Positions 27,501 to 36,347 of a DNA stretch of 64,000 nt are shown here, piece after piece (position 1 is the stretch's first letter; each line of letters starts with the position of its first letter). The position numbers were made by a program, and so were the translations under genes. Origin of the DNA: Cyanobacteria bacterium PR.3.49. Its GTDB lineage: Bacteria > Cyanobacteriota > Vampirovibrionia > Obscuribacterales > Obscuribacteraceae. Location: assembly GCA_013997645.1 (NCBI GenBank), contig PNKB01000001.1, positions 1 through 64,000 of the forward strand, written 5' to 3'. The notes under the pieces were generated by a model. That model ran no database searches. It was not told the DNA's origin and saw only the letters and a list, made by a program, of their open reading frames with translations.

Positions 27501-27686
27501 CAGCTCGACCAGATTGTTCGCCAGGTGGCGTGACAGTACGGACAGGCTGCTGCATTCAGTGATCGCACCAATGTCCTTTGCAGCGAAATCTGCTTCAATT
27601 TCCTGCGCACTTTTACAGCCGAAACTGGCCAGAAATTTCTGGAGTGTTTGTCTCGACATTGCAGATGCGGCGAACTTCTTTTTCAA
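24594..27686 (-). CDS. Eco57I-like N6-adenine DNA methyltransferase, solitary
   Basis: 1030 aa. A class I SAM-dependent methyltransferase core is visible: GVFYTPNSLARDV 139-151 (typical entry motif), DPSMGAGTFL 196-205 (motif I, SAM binding), GLDVDSAAVELA near 272-283, and NPPW 385-388 (motif IV, adenine N6 methylation). The C-terminal 450 residues would carry target recognition. The first 130 residues are helical and show no PD-(D/E)XK nuclease motif. No restriction gene, specificity subunit or BREX/DISARM component lies nearby, so it is either an orphan regulatory methylase or a type IIG-like protein with a nuclease I cannot see. Start TTG 27686 or ATG 27659; neither has a strong SD. Confidence 0.85.
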   Translation of the reverse strand: MKKKFAASAMSRQTLQKFLASFGCKSAQEIEADFAAKDIGAITECSSLSVLSRHLANNLVELLNAKLRDCAIEHEPAYSSLVFETVRKLVVRLLAAKKGSELDFAELSNAYEELLEMRLTGKLGAFKLVESVNEKRKRGVFYTPNSLARDVTIRALLPLLTGNPDDASSEKSPASLPSRADSMVSVERILRLRIVDPSMGAGTFLRTTLDVLSECILKRLSICNRDADWNALIERVPASADAFSVRECLNKSDPVQLKRLISIAVARNCLYGLDVDSAAVELARIGLAHRCGLPVSEASLFENLRHGNALLGLWRSPAEKEGPASSERQRRDTVCLQFFGNLIALFADDVPVEHIRARLNFFHWDLEFAEVFSGDNPGFDAVITNPPWEIEKANSREFFSRWDPDFMTLGKQAALLRQEQLIAQDSNLAEEWNYYKLYHEGFKNYLQKVADRPWMVDDKRVETLFCHQGGGDSNSYKLFLELSYFLLKTGGVVAQIVPSGLYSDKGATELRRLFLGHCRWLFLHGYHNREGIFPIHRSFKFCTMGAIKGGSTSNVSCSFMRVSPDQLAEKPVNFNVSLLRRLSQDCLSFTEVTRVQDLQLIEKICSTATSIGALQCNPVSDKNAESRAISFRREFDMTNDSRLFIESSAAQRSGFVRDIFGHWIKGAWRPIEMFHSRHSGEYTQSADGDSGLAVDDIERVLLPVYEGRMIGQYDWAKKAWLSGKGRRAEWAEVDFGNKALFPQYTIDLADYLSIQPERGAKIGYLAVGASTNARSCIAAMIGDWPCGNSVPVLSTGSQNNHDRLCVLLACLNSYVFDYLLRMRLSANNLNWFILKECLIPDLEKLSQCAPLISAVSELSNHNALRAEGFPSPCTDNSARRARLRAFVEAVIADAYQVDSDDCRLILRGCQLEDTTSGFEQGRSIDKGFHRIDLHLPYQFRGPYLFARSFALLQENGLEWLFEHLSNDETQDEFEKFDCMVTNPTESLRAAVNLPSQHNNLAELFSRIRSRVIPSSVRAKSPEMGTVGSPL

Positions 27687-27803
27687 ATCAAAGTTCCAAA
27701 GATACTTCTCTAGTGTACACGCAGATTTTGCTATTCTTTGATTGACAGTATCTCAATAATTTTGCATGCATTACGCAAATCCAAGGCATATACAAATTAC
27801 ACC

Positions 27804-29420
27804 ATGATCCAAAACTTGGGCGTCAAAGCAGTGGCGGCTTCAGCTGCATTTGTCGGGCTGCTGGACATCTGGCTGGGCATCAACCGCGACATCTCGGACA
27901 ATCCGATGTCGTCGTATTTGCCATTTGAAAGTCATCTCACAAAGAGTCTGATCATTTGCTTCGGGCTGATTTTGACTTATCTTGCCATTAACTTGTGGGA
28001 AAGGAAAAAGACCGCATGGGTAGTGGCTTTTACAATTACTCTTTTGTCCCTGTCCACCCACTTGATTCATAAAGACATCGGGCCGGGAGTATGGGCTCTC
28101 GGTTGGCTTGCAATGCTGCTCATCGCACTCAAGTCAAATTTTACGGTAAAAAGTGAACACCGCTCTATCACCAGAGGGATCTACATTTCTCTCGGCACGA
28201 TCTTGCTTACGATTGTTTATGGAACGGTCGGATTTTTCCTCATGGACAAGCGAGACTTCGGCATCGATTTTTCGTTTGCCGATTCACTAAAAAGGACGCT
28301 GAGCGGATTTTTCCTAATGGGAAATGCAGATCTGGTGCCTGCAACACATCACGCAAAGTGGTTCCTTCATTCATTGAGCGTTGCCGGCGCCACCACTATT
28401 TTCTTGATCGTAACGAGCTTGTTCAAACCCTTGCAATATCATCTGGATACGCATGACAAGGAAAGAAAGTTGGCTCTTTCCATTACAGAAAAGAACGGCA
28501 GATCGTCTATGGATTTTTATAAGGCGATGCCCGACAAACTTCTTTTCTTCTCTCAATCAAAAAATTGCTTTGTCTCCTATGGTATCGCCAATGATGTAGT
28601 CGTAGTGCTTGCAGACCCGGTCGGGCCGGAAGACGAATTAAAAACTGCACTGAAAGAATTCATCGATTGGGTGACCGACAGCGGCTGGCTTCTTTGCTTT
28701 CTGCAAGCAGAACCGGAGTGCCTCGACTTGTACAAAACATTTGGATTCGAAGAAGTCAAAATCGGCGAAGAGGCCCGCGTAGACATCGACAAATTTACGA
28801 CCGAGACGATAAAGAAAAAGGACTTCAAAGGAAAGGAAAACAAATTCAAAGGTTTTAGCCTGGTGCGTCATGAGCCGCCACACAGCGCGGAACTCATGGA
28901 TACTGTCGAGGCAATCTCGAATGAGTGGCTGGCTTTGCCCGGACGAGGCGAACACAATTTTACGCTCGGTCGCTTCGAAAGAAACTACATTCAAACTACA
29001 CCGCTCATTTGCCTCAACAATGCGGACGGAAAGTCAATCGCGTTCGTCAATGAAGCGAAGTCATATTACCCGGGCGAAATCACTATCGACCTCATGCGCC
29101 ACAGGAATGAAGTGCCTTCCGGAACGATGGACTATCTCTTTTTGAAATTGCTGCAAGCGTACAAAGAGCGGGGCTACCGCTACTTCAATCTCGGTTTGGC
29201 CGCGCTTTCCGGAGTGGGTGACAATCCCGACGCATCGCTGAAGGAAAGAGCACTTTTCCAGTTGTGCGAGCATCTCAACAAAGGCTTTTCCTACAAAGGG
29301 CTTCAAAAGTACAAGCAAAAATTCGACCCGATTTGGGAGGCACGCTACTTTGTGTACAGAGGAGGACCTGCCAAGCTGTTGAAATGCGTGCTCGCCTTTA
29401 AGAAAGTCACAGGATACTAG
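27804..29420 (+). CDS. MprF-like aminoacyl-phosphatidylglycerol synthase (DUF2156 domain)
   Basis: About 538 aa. Around six TM helices in the first 230 residues are followed by a cytosolic LPG-synthase C domain made of two GNAT-like halves. Signature segments are FFSQSKNCFVSYGIANDVVV, VLADPVGPEDE, CFLQAEPECLDLYKTFGFEE, KGFSLVRHEPP, IDLMRHRNEVPSGTMDYLF and YRYFNLGLAALSGVG. The family transfers Lys or Ala from aminoacyl-tRNA to phosphatidylglycerol, lowering envelope negative charge and raising resistance to cationic peptides. ATG 27804 gives a hydrophobic first helix; a TTG at 27738 would add 22 residues. The TM domain is shorter than full MprF (usually 8 flippase plus 6 helices), so a separate flippase would be needed. 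Confidence 0.9.
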   Translation: MIQNLGVKAVAASAAFVGLLDIWLGINRDISDNPMSSYLPFESHLTKSLIICFGLILTYLAINLWERKKTAWVVAFTITLLSLSTHLIHKDIGPGVWALGWLAMLLIALKSNFTVKSEHRSITRGIYISLGTILLTIVYGTVGFFLMDKRDFGIDFSFADSLKRTLSGFFLMGNADLVPATHHAKWFLHSLSVAGATTIFLIVTSLFKPLQYHLDTHDKERKLALSITEKNGRSSMDFYKAMPDKLLFFSQSKNCFVSYGIANDVVVVLADPVGPEDELKTALKEFIDWVTDSGWLLCFLQAEPECLDLYKTFGFEEVKIGEEARVDIDKFTTETIKKKDFKGKENKFKGFSLVRHEPPHSAELMDTVEAISNEWLALPGRGEHNFTLGRFERNYIQTTPLICLNNADGKSIAFVNEAKSYYPGEITIDLMRHRNEVPSGTMDYLFLKLLQAYKERGYRYFNLGLAALSGVGDNPDASLKERALFQLCEHLNKGFSYKGLQKYKQKFDPIWEARYFVYRGGPAKLLKCVLAFKKVTGY

Positions 29421-29492
29421 CTCTGTCTAATTGCATTTTCATTTGGTACAAATGGGTACAAATAACTGAGAATGAATTATCGAGGAATTTTA

Positions 29493-31094
29493 ATGCGTTT
29501 TCCCTCTTGCTTGGCCGGCACACTCTGCTTAATCCAGCTTGTCACGTTCGGACTGTCGAATCGCAATAACGCGGCTTTAGCGCAAGGATTGTACGGCGCG
29601 GGCGACCAGATCCCTCTGCCCAGACGCCACTCGAATATTTACTCTCGGCACTCGGGCACAGCTCGACAACAAGCAACGGATGCGGCGCCACAAAACCTCA
29701 CGCCGGAGCCAACGCCACTGCGTCAAACAGCAAATTCTTCGTCAAGAATGGCTGCGGATACAGATTTAATTGTGCCGGCAACGGGACAGCCGGGCAAGAA
29801 ATATTCTTCACCAAATACAAATTCGTCGCCTTCAATAACGATAACTGCGCCACCAATTCAGTCAATCAAACCCAACTCCACAACGGAAAAGTCCAGTGTT
29901 TCCATTTCGGACGAAGCACCACTTCACGATCAGGACAAGACTTCAGATCCCTGGTTTTGCGATGACCAAAAACTCAAGATCATGAAGAAAAAGATTACAG
30001 AAGAAACTGAGAATATTCGACAAACACCTCAGAGAGTGAATTCCTACCTGGCTCGCGCAGACGGCTACCTGCACGTCTGGAATTCGCAAGCAGCTTACGA
30101 CGATTCAAATAGAGCACTAGAACTCACCCAGGATAAGGTCCTTCAAGCTTTCGCCTATACCAACAGAGCAGAAGCACTCTTGCAGATGAAGAAGTATCAC
30201 GAAGCGATGACGGACCTTCAAAGAGCAATCTCCATCGATGACGAAAACGCTGAAGCCATCTATTTTCGTGGCATGGCGCGCGAGAGGCTCGGGCAGAAAG
30301 AATTGGCGATCAAAGATTATCTGGTTGCTCGAGATTTAGGCTTTGCACCAAATGGTGTGAAGGTCAATTTCGAGCCGTACATGACCGAAATACAACGAAC
30401 CATAAAAAGTAATTGGCACCCGCCGAAAGCAGGAAATACTCGAAAAACGACAGCAGTCTTTCGAGTACTGCGCAATGGACAGATGGAAAATCCGCGCATA
30501 GACAGCGAATCAGGAACGCCTGAAACTGATGCTGCAGCCCTTGCAGCATTGAACGCGTCCGCTCCATTTCCACCTTTGCCGAAAGGCTCACCAAGACATG
30601 TAGATATTTCGTTTAACTTCGACTACAACGTAAACAGAAATTATCCAGCCTCGACTTCATATTCCAGAGAACACGAGCTGCTGAAGGAAGATGCGGTACA
30701 AAAGGAGAAGGTCGCCGCCGCGGAAAAGACTGGAGATGACGAACAAATTATCAAGGCGCTGATCGAACAAGGAGATCAATACCGCGATCGTAAAAACCTC
30801 TCTTTTGCTGAGGCGGACTACAAACGAGCCAAAACACTGATCGAAAAGCGCGGGCAAAACAATATCGACAATGCCAGAATTCTCGGACGCCTTGCATCAA
30901 TTGAAACGCTGAGAAACCGCAAGTCAGAAGCTGAATCGCTATACAACCAATCGCTCGATATGGCGCAAAAAGCAGGCAGTACCGGAAGCGATGCGGCAAC
31001 CGGAGAAATTCTGCGAGACTATGCAAAATTGATGTATCAAGATTCCCGATATGACGACGTCAAAAAAATGTACGATCGTTTCAAATCGAAATAG
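29493..31094 (+). CDS. Secreted TPR protein with embedded TonB C-terminal-like domain
   Basis: ATG 29493 is preferred: GAGGA lies 6 nt upstream and the protein then opens with a signal peptide (MRFPSCLAGTLCLIQLVTFG). A Ser/Thr/Pro-rich linker runs to about residue 150. Three TPR units follow (YTNRAEALLQMKKYHEAMTD; YFRGMARERLGQKELAIKDY). Then comes a TonB-C-like fold, IKSNWHPPKAGNTRKTTAVF...PRIDSESGTPETDAAALAAL, and finally more TPRs. TonB-C is normally at the very C-terminus and in a TM-anchored protein. Here it sits mid-chain in an exported protein, so energy transduction is unlikely and a structural or binding role is more probable. Confidence 0.85.
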   Translation: MRFPSCLAGTLCLIQLVTFGLSNRNNAALAQGLYGAGDQIPLPRRHSNIYSRHSGTARQQATDAAPQNLTPEPTPLRQTANSSSRMAADTDLIVPATGQPGKKYSSPNTNSSPSITITAPPIQSIKPNSTTEKSSVSISDEAPLHDQDKTSDPWFCDDQKLKIMKKKITEETENIRQTPQRVNSYLARADGYLHVWNSQAAYDDSNRALELTQDKVLQAFAYTNRAEALLQMKKYHEAMTDLQRAISIDDENAEAIYFRGMARERLGQKELAIKDYLVARDLGFAPNGVKVNFEPYMTEIQRTIKSNWHPPKAGNTRKTTAVFRVLRNGQMENPRIDSESGTPETDAAALAALNASAPFPPLPKGSPRHVDISFNFDYNVNRNYPASTSYSREHELLKEDAVQKEKVAAAEKTGDDEQIIKALIEQGDQYRDRKNLSFAEADYKRAKTLIEKRGQNNIDNARILGRLASIETLRNRKSEAESLYNQSLDMAQKAGSTGSDAATGEILRDYAKLMYQDSRYDDVKKMYDRFKSK

Positions 31095-31143
31095 CTCTAG
31101 TTAAACGATAACTGCAAAAGCTGATCACAGGCGGCGTTCTCAA

Positions 31144-32247
31144 ATGCATGCGACGACCATTGAAAAAGGGAATTCCACTGATCTCATTGACACCCCTTGC
31201 CTGCTTGTTGATTTAGATATCGTAGATAAAAATCTGGAAAGTCTGTTTCAAAAATTTCGAAACAGAAAAGTGAATGTGCGACCTCATTTAAAAACCGTCA
31301 AAAGCCCGGAATTTGCAAAGCTTCTATTGCAGGCCGGTGCCATAGGGGTGTGCACCGCCAAAGTATCCGAAGCCGAAGTAATGGCGGCGGCAGGAATAGA
31401 AGATATTTTGATCACCACTGAGATCATCGGCGCAGCAAAGTTGGGACGGTTGACCAAGCTGATATCAAAACACCCGGAAATAAAAGTGGTAGTCGACAGC
31501 CAAATCGGCATCGCTGCAATGCAGCAATCAGCGTCCGAAGCAAACGTCAACTTGAAAGTCCTAATCGAGCTGAACGTCGGGCAAAATCGGGCCGGAACAG
31601 AACCGGGAGAACCGGCATTGAAATTGGCGAATGAGATTGCCAAACAACCGAATTTGCATTTGCTGGGCATACAAGGGTATGAAGGGCATCTGCAGCTTCT
31701 GACTGACGAAGCCGAGCGCAAGCGACTCTGCACAGAAGCAATGGAAAGACTAATGAGCACGGTTGCGCTATTGAGAGAAAATGGGCATACCACCGAGGTC
31801 ATCACATCCGGTGGCACAGGCACCGCTGAATATTGTGCCGATGCCGGAGTCAATGAAGTGCAGCCGGGAAGTTTTGTTTTCATGGACGGTGCATATAGAC
31901 GCGCTATTGGTGAGCGTTACGGGCATGCTTTGACTGTTGTCGCGACGGTGATCAGCAAACCGGCAGATAACCGGTGCGTGATTGATGCGGGATTTAAATC
32001 TCTATCGACGGACAGCGGCAATGCAGAATTGAAAGTGCAATCAGACATTTCGTACCGCCCTGCAGGTGACGAACACGGAATTCTCGAAAGCGCTTCCGGC
32101 ACGATCCCGCTCAACATCGGTGACCGAGTCGAGCTTATCCCCAGCCACATTGATACTACCGTGAATCTTCACGACTATTACTATTGCCACCGCGGCGGCA
32201 AATTGGAACACGTGTGGAAACTCTCGGCACGCGGCAAAGTTCAATAG
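31144..32247 (+). CDS. D-threonine aldolase/D-serine dehydratase-like PLP enzyme
   Basis: Fold-type III (alanine-racemase-like) PLP protein of 367 aa, probably cytosolic. The PLP Lys is Lys50 in VRPHLKTVKS. The N-terminal motif DTPCLLVDLDIVDKNL and the barrel segments VCTAKVSEAEVMAAAGIEDI, IELNVGQNRAGTEPG and ITSGGTGTAEY are typical of the family. The C-terminal domain contains HDYYYCHRG, the His/Cys metal site of DSD1-type enzymes. Members act as D-threonine aldolases, D-serine dehydratases or related 3-hydroxyaspartate enzymes; sequence alone does not choose between them. Stands alone between unrelated genes. Confidence 0.9.
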   Translation: MHATTIEKGNSTDLIDTPCLLVDLDIVDKNLESLFQKFRNRKVNVRPHLKTVKSPEFAKLLLQAGAIGVCTAKVSEAEVMAAAGIEDILITTEIIGAAKLGRLTKLISKHPEIKVVVDSQIGIAAMQQSASEANVNLKVLIELNVGQNRAGTEPGEPALKLANEIAKQPNLHLLGIQGYEGHLQLLTDEAERKRLCTEAMERLMSTVALLRENGHTTEVITSGGTGTAEYCADAGVNEVQPGSFVFMDGAYRRAIGERYGHALTVVATVISKPADNRCVIDAGFKSLSTDSGNAELKVQSDISYRPAGDEHGILESASGTIPLNIGDRVELIPSHIDTTVNLHDYYYCHRGGKLEHVWKLSARGKVQ

Positions 32248-32291
32248 CCACAACGGGCTTGGACACCAGAGCCATTCGTCTATCAAAAAAG

Positions 32292-33839
32292 CTACGGAAG
32301 TGACCGTGCTGCATTCTGCGAAATCGAACGGCGCAGGATAGCTTGCGCAGTGTTGTCCATATTCTCGGCATCACTTTGCTTGCCTGTGCTGCGCAAAACC
32401 CGGCTGAAGTCAATCAAACTCGAAGCAGCAAGTAGGCTTCCTTCGCCGGCTGCTTTAGCGGTGCTGGCAACAGCCCATGAATAGATTTTTTCTGCATTCT
32501 GCATTTTGCCCTGACAATAAAGCAGAAATGCGAGGTAATTCAGGCGAAGCGCTACTTCCATCTTTTGAGCTGCAAGAGGAACCGGCGGCAGCGACGAAAC
32601 GTAGTCTGCAATGGCGACGGAGTTAGCCCCAGATTGCGGATTTTGCTCGTCTTCAACAAGTTGCAGCAACGCCTTTGTCCGCTTGATCATGCTCGACTCA
32701 GGTGAGTATGTTTTCTCATAAATCGACAGCGCTTTCAAAAGCAATGGCTTTGCTTCTGCAAATTTCTTCTGCGACAAGTACAGTGCAGCCAGCCCGCTCA
32801 AGTCGCGAGCGACGCTTGGATGCTCTGGACCAAGCGAAAGTATGTCGGTGGAAATCATGCGCTCGTAAAATGCAACTCGCTGCTTATTGATCTCTTCCAA
32901 AGCAGCAAAATCTGACATAGCGCGATCGGGAGTGATTGCAGGTTTGACTCTTGAAGAAATTCCCTGAAAATCAGGTCCGACATCTCCCGGGAAAATACGG
33001 TCTTCCTCAGTGTTCTGCCCACCCGGCTTCGCAATTCGGGAAGAAACTTCTCGATTGAAAATGGATGCAGCTATGCCGCGCGATCTTTCAACCGAAGCGG
33101 TTGAATCTTTCAGCAATTCCTTCTGAAAAGCTGATTCAAATATCTTGCCTCTATTCTCAGCCTTGGTAAGCAAGTCGATGTAATCAATAAGATGCTGCTC
33201 CAAAATCTCGCTGGACGGCAGAACCTTCTGCTGCATCACAGTCGTCAAAGAAACAAAATACATATCTTCCGCCTTGCGCGGAAACCCGAGCTTGAAATTC
33301 ACTCTTCCAAGACGGTGCAGGTAATCGGCATATGTCAAACTCGCTTTTCCATCAGCCTTTTCGACAATACCAAGAGCGCGAGTCAACAATTTATCGGCGT
33401 CTTTAAAGTCACCTTCGTCTTCTCTAACTCCAGCAAGCGCCACTATTGGCGGCACCACTTTCGGACTGTCTTTTCCATGTTTTTTCTCGAGCAGCTTGAT
33501 TGCTTTCTTATACTGAGGAACGACCACTTCATAAAATTGGTCGCGCATATAGCGAACACTAGCGAGACTCTGCAAACACAATGCTTGATCGTCGGCTGTG
33601 CTTTTCTTATCGTGTCTCACGTTGATCCAGGCTTGCTCGAATGCAGACTCAGCAGCTTCCAACTCTTGAGTTTTTAATTTGCGCTCGCCTTCAACGTATG
33701 GAGTGCGCCAGTCAGAACTGGCAGCAACTCTGTCCTTAGCCACTGCTGACGGTGCAATGCCATTAGCGATCAGCAGTGTCAGTGACATGCTTAGCGCGAG
33801 TGTTCGGGTCATTGTTCGGGTCAAAGAAGTCTTTTGCAT
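32292..33839 (-). CDS. Secreted kinesin-light-chain-like TPR protein (515 aa)
   Basis: Signal peptide with a twin basic n-region (MQKTSLTRTMTRTLALSMSL) and cleavage near SAVAKD. The mature protein begins SDWRTPYVEGERKLKTQELE and has TPR units throughout. The middle and end (LGPEHPSVARDLSGLAALYL, SWAVASTAKAAGEGSLLAAS) align well with the protein at 41305-42924, so the two are paralogues. ATG 33839 is used; a TTG at 33848 is possible. It follows the gene at 33851 with almost no gap, indicating co-transcription. No catalytic motif. Confidence 0.85.
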   Translation of the reverse strand: MQKTSLTRTMTRTLALSMSLTLLIANGIAPSAVAKDRVAASSDWRTPYVEGERKLKTQELEAAESAFEQAWINVRHDKKSTADDQALCLQSLASVRYMRDQFYEVVVPQYKKAIKLLEKKHGKDSPKVVPPIVALAGVREDEGDFKDADKLLTRALGIVEKADGKASLTYADYLHRLGRVNFKLGFPRKAEDMYFVSLTTVMQQKVLPSSEILEQHLIDYIDLLTKAENRGKIFESAFQKELLKDSTASVERSRGIAASIFNREVSSRIAKPGGQNTEEDRIFPGDVGPDFQGISSRVKPAITPDRAMSDFAALEEINKQRVAFYERMISTDILSLGPEHPSVARDLSGLAALYLSQKKFAEAKPLLLKALSIYEKTYSPESSMIKRTKALLQLVEDEQNPQSGANSVAIADYVSSLPPVPLAAQKMEVALRLNYLAFLLYCQGKMQNAEKIYSWAVASTAKAAGEGSLLAASSLIDFSRVLRSTGKQSDAENMDNTAQAILRRSISQNAARSLP

Positions 33840-33850
33840 TTTGTTCAAAC

Positions 33851-34600
33851 TCAGTCCGCCCAGGGAAGTTTGCGCTGAAAATCCGGGTGCCCATTCAAAT
33901 GATAGGGTACCGGATGACCGTTATCTGGCTCTTTTTCAAAGCCGCCGTTGTGAATAGGATCCGCTTTCTGCGGCACCCAGTCGTTAAGCATGCCGGGTAT
34001 CGGTTTAGTCAAATCTTTCCAGATTTTGATGTCGCGATCACGCTCGCGCAAATCGCGTTTCTCTTTTTCTTTCGCATAATAATCGAGCGTGCGGGCGTCA
34101 TCCGTTTTTCCGAACAAATCTTTTGTTCTCACTCCGTCATCATCCGGACGGGTGTCTTTCTTGTGCTTGGATAAATCCGTGTAGCTCTGCTTACGGAAAT
34201 CCGTATCGATGAATGTTCTTTTCTTAAACTCCGACCCATCAAAACGATCGTACAGGCTGCGGTCGTCTTGCAAGTCTTTTGCTTTGATCGCGGCTTTCTC
34301 TCTCAACCGTCGCAAAGCTTTCAACTCTCGCTCTTCTTTCGCTTTGTAGTCATCATCCCGACTTTGCTGATCGATGGTGGGATCAACTTTGGTGCCCGAC
34401 CGATCGTCTTGAGTCATCAAATCGTCATAAGGATCTGCCAGCGCACCACCGGTAGTGACAGCCAGAAAAAACAAAATTGAAAGGAAGTTTCGACAGCGAA
34501 AATTTCGCCAAGCTGAATCGCAGCGAAAAAAATTTTTCTCGCCCCTGCGAATTTGCTCTTGACTGCGGTTTTCCATGTCCGTGATTCTACTCTGCCCCAT
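33851..34600 (-). CDS. Secreted, highly charged protein of unknown function
   Basis: 249 aa. The hydrophobic segment FLSILFFLAVTTGGALADP at about residues 38-56 looks like a signal peptide with an overlong N-region, so the true start may be the Met at residue 9 or further in. The rest is strongly charged and helical (KEERELKALRRLREKAAIKA; EKEKRDLRERDRDIKIWKDL) and ends in a Pro/His-rich tail. No family is recognised. The stop lies 2-11 nt before the secreted TPR gene, so the pair probably acts in the same compartment. Confidence 0.6.
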   Translation of the reverse strand: MGQSRITDMENRSQEQIRRGEKNFFRCDSAWRNFRCRNFLSILFFLAVTTGGALADPYDDLMTQDDRSGTKVDPTIDQQSRDDDYKAKEERELKALRRLREKAAIKAKDLQDDRSLYDRFDGSEFKKRTFIDTDFRKQSYTDLSKHKKDTRPDDDGVRTKDLFGKTDDARTLDYYAKEKEKRDLRERDRDIKIWKDLTKPIPGMLNDWVPQKADPIHNGGFEKEPDNGHPVPYHLNGHPDFQRKLPWAD

Positions 34601-34835
34601 GGGCGTTGCAAAAGGTCCGTTGTCAAAATTAGTCCGCCGCCCCGGGATGATATCAAGTACCCGCTGCTATATGCCTTATCAGAATGTCAGCCTGAATATC
34701 TAGTAAAATAAACGCGAACACGCGCCGGCTCTGCATCGCAGCTTGAAGGTCGCACATGCAGTGCGCCTCATGAAATCAGCGCGATGTTTGAGCCCATCCA
34801 ACTGTACGCCTCTCCGCAATCCGGCTTTATAAAAA

Positions 34836-36329
34836 ATGACGTCGAGGAAACTAGGAAAAAGCATCGCCGCTGTCCTGGCTTTTGTCGCCGTCTTACTGAC
34901 AAGCTGGATTCCAACGTTTGCTGCCGGACGCGAAGTTGAGATTCCGGACATACAGTTTCAGCCGATAAGACCGACGCAAGCAATCACCATTCGCGAAGCT
35001 GTTGACGTTTCTCTCAGAAACTATCCGCAGATTACTCAAAAGCTTTTCAAGTTAAGAGCTGCCAAAGCCAACGTGACGTTGGCAAAAACTCAATATTTAC
35101 CCAACTTGAATATCGACACGCAAGTTTCAGCAGTGACGCCTAACCGCATCGCCAGCGTCGTCATGAACAACGTGTCCGGCTTCGATACAGTCCCTGTCGA
35201 TTCAGGTCCAACCGTGAAGAGCACCACTCTTACACCTGAATGCAACAACCTGCAAGGCTTGAACTTGAACTGGCTTCTTGTCGACTATGGCATGCGCAAA
35301 GCCAACGACCGATTCGCATACGCCGACGCGCGCACTGCCCGCGCCGATGTTGCGCTCACCAAACTCGATGTCGCTTTCCATGCAGCAGACGCCTTTCTCG
35401 ACGCAGTCGCCGCCAAGCAAATCATCACTTCTACCCTGGCCGCTCTCGAGCATATGGAAGCCGCGAATTTACGCGCCAAGACCCTGGTCGCCGAAGGACT
35501 GCGCCCTGGAGTCGACGCCGCCGACTGGGACTACGAAGTATCGAAAACCAAGATCTCACTTATCAGAGCAGAGAAGAACACGCGCGTCGCCTACGTCGAC
35601 CTCGCCGAGAAGATGGGCATCGCTTCCACCGACCTCGACATCGTTTCCGACCCGCTCGTGCGCAGTCCGCTCAAAGTCACTTATTTGCAGCCGGTCGACC
35701 TGACGGCCCATCCCTTGGCGCGCATGAAAGAAGCAGAGATGTATCGCTGGAAAGCGAAATGGGACGTGCTGGACAAAGCATGGCGCCCTCACTTGTGGTT
35801 GAACGCCTCGGCATGGGGCAGAGGCAGCGGCGCCCCGCGTTCGGTCAATCCGATTGGTTCGGTGGCCGGTGGTTTTCTGCCGCAAGTCTTCAACTACATG
35901 GTCGGCGTTTCCTACAGTTTTCCTGTGCTTGAATACTTTCCTTTGAAGGCGCAAAAGGACATGGCGCGCAGCAATCAGATGGCTGCCAAGGCTGATTTCG
36001 AGCTGGCGATGCAGGTGCTGGAACGCAAGGATGCCCGCGCCCGCATCCAACTGGAAATGACTCGCAAAATTGCCGCCCAAACACCCATCCTGGTCGAATC
36101 AGCGCGCGTCAGAGAAATCAAGGTCTTGAAGCGATACAGCGCCGGTCTGACCAACATGGTGTCGCTCGCCGACGCGGAAAAGGCGCTCGCCGAAGCGCAG
36201 GTGGAAGACGCACTGGCGCAAATTGACGTGTGGCGCGCCATTCTTCACCTTGGCTACGTCCAGGGAGACCTCGGACCATTTCTGCAGCTCGTCGACATTG
36301 TCGAAGGCAGCAGGAGAAACGATGGCTAG
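34836..36329 (+). CDS. TolC-type outer-membrane efflux protein
   Basis: 497 aa with a signal peptide (GKSIAAVLAFVAVLLTSWIP, cleavage near FAAG). It has the OEP/TolC plan of two related helical halves. The first begins AITIREAVDVSLRNYPQI and holds the first long coiled-coil; the second contains FPVLEYFPLKAQKDMARSNQ and VREIKVLKRYSAGLTNMVSL. It forms the outer-membrane and periplasmic duct of a tripartite pump. The RND transporter starts 18 nt after its stop and the adaptor follows, so this is a full OMF-RND-MFP operon with the outer-membrane gene first, the reverse of the common order. Confidence 0.92.
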   Translation: MTSRKLGKSIAAVLAFVAVLLTSWIPTFAAGREVEIPDIQFQPIRPTQAITIREAVDVSLRNYPQITQKLFKLRAAKANVTLAKTQYLPNLNIDTQVSAVTPNRIASVVMNNVSGFDTVPVDSGPTVKSTTLTPECNNLQGLNLNWLLVDYGMRKANDRFAYADARTARADVALTKLDVAFHAADAFLDAVAAKQIITSTLAALEHMEAANLRAKTLVAEGLRPGVDAADWDYEVSKTKISLIRAEKNTRVAYVDLAEKMGIASTDLDIVSDPLVRSPLKVTYLQPVDLTAHPLARMKEAEMYRWKAKWDVLDKAWRPHLWLNASAWGRGSGAPRSVNPIGSVAGGFLPQVFNYMVGVSYSFPVLEYFPLKAQKDMARSNQMAAKADFELAMQVLERKDARARIQLEMTRKIAAQTPILVESARVREIKVLKRYSAGLTNMVSLADAEKALAEAQVEDALAQIDVWRAILHLGYVQGDLGPFLQLVDIVEGSRRNDG

Positions 36330-36347
36330 CAACAGGAAATCAGTCTC

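Noticed and set aside
24594-27686. BREX PglX or a complete type IIG restriction enzyme
   Set aside because: No BREX partner gene is present and no nuclease motif is visible; the simpler call of a solitary Eco57I-like methylase is kept.
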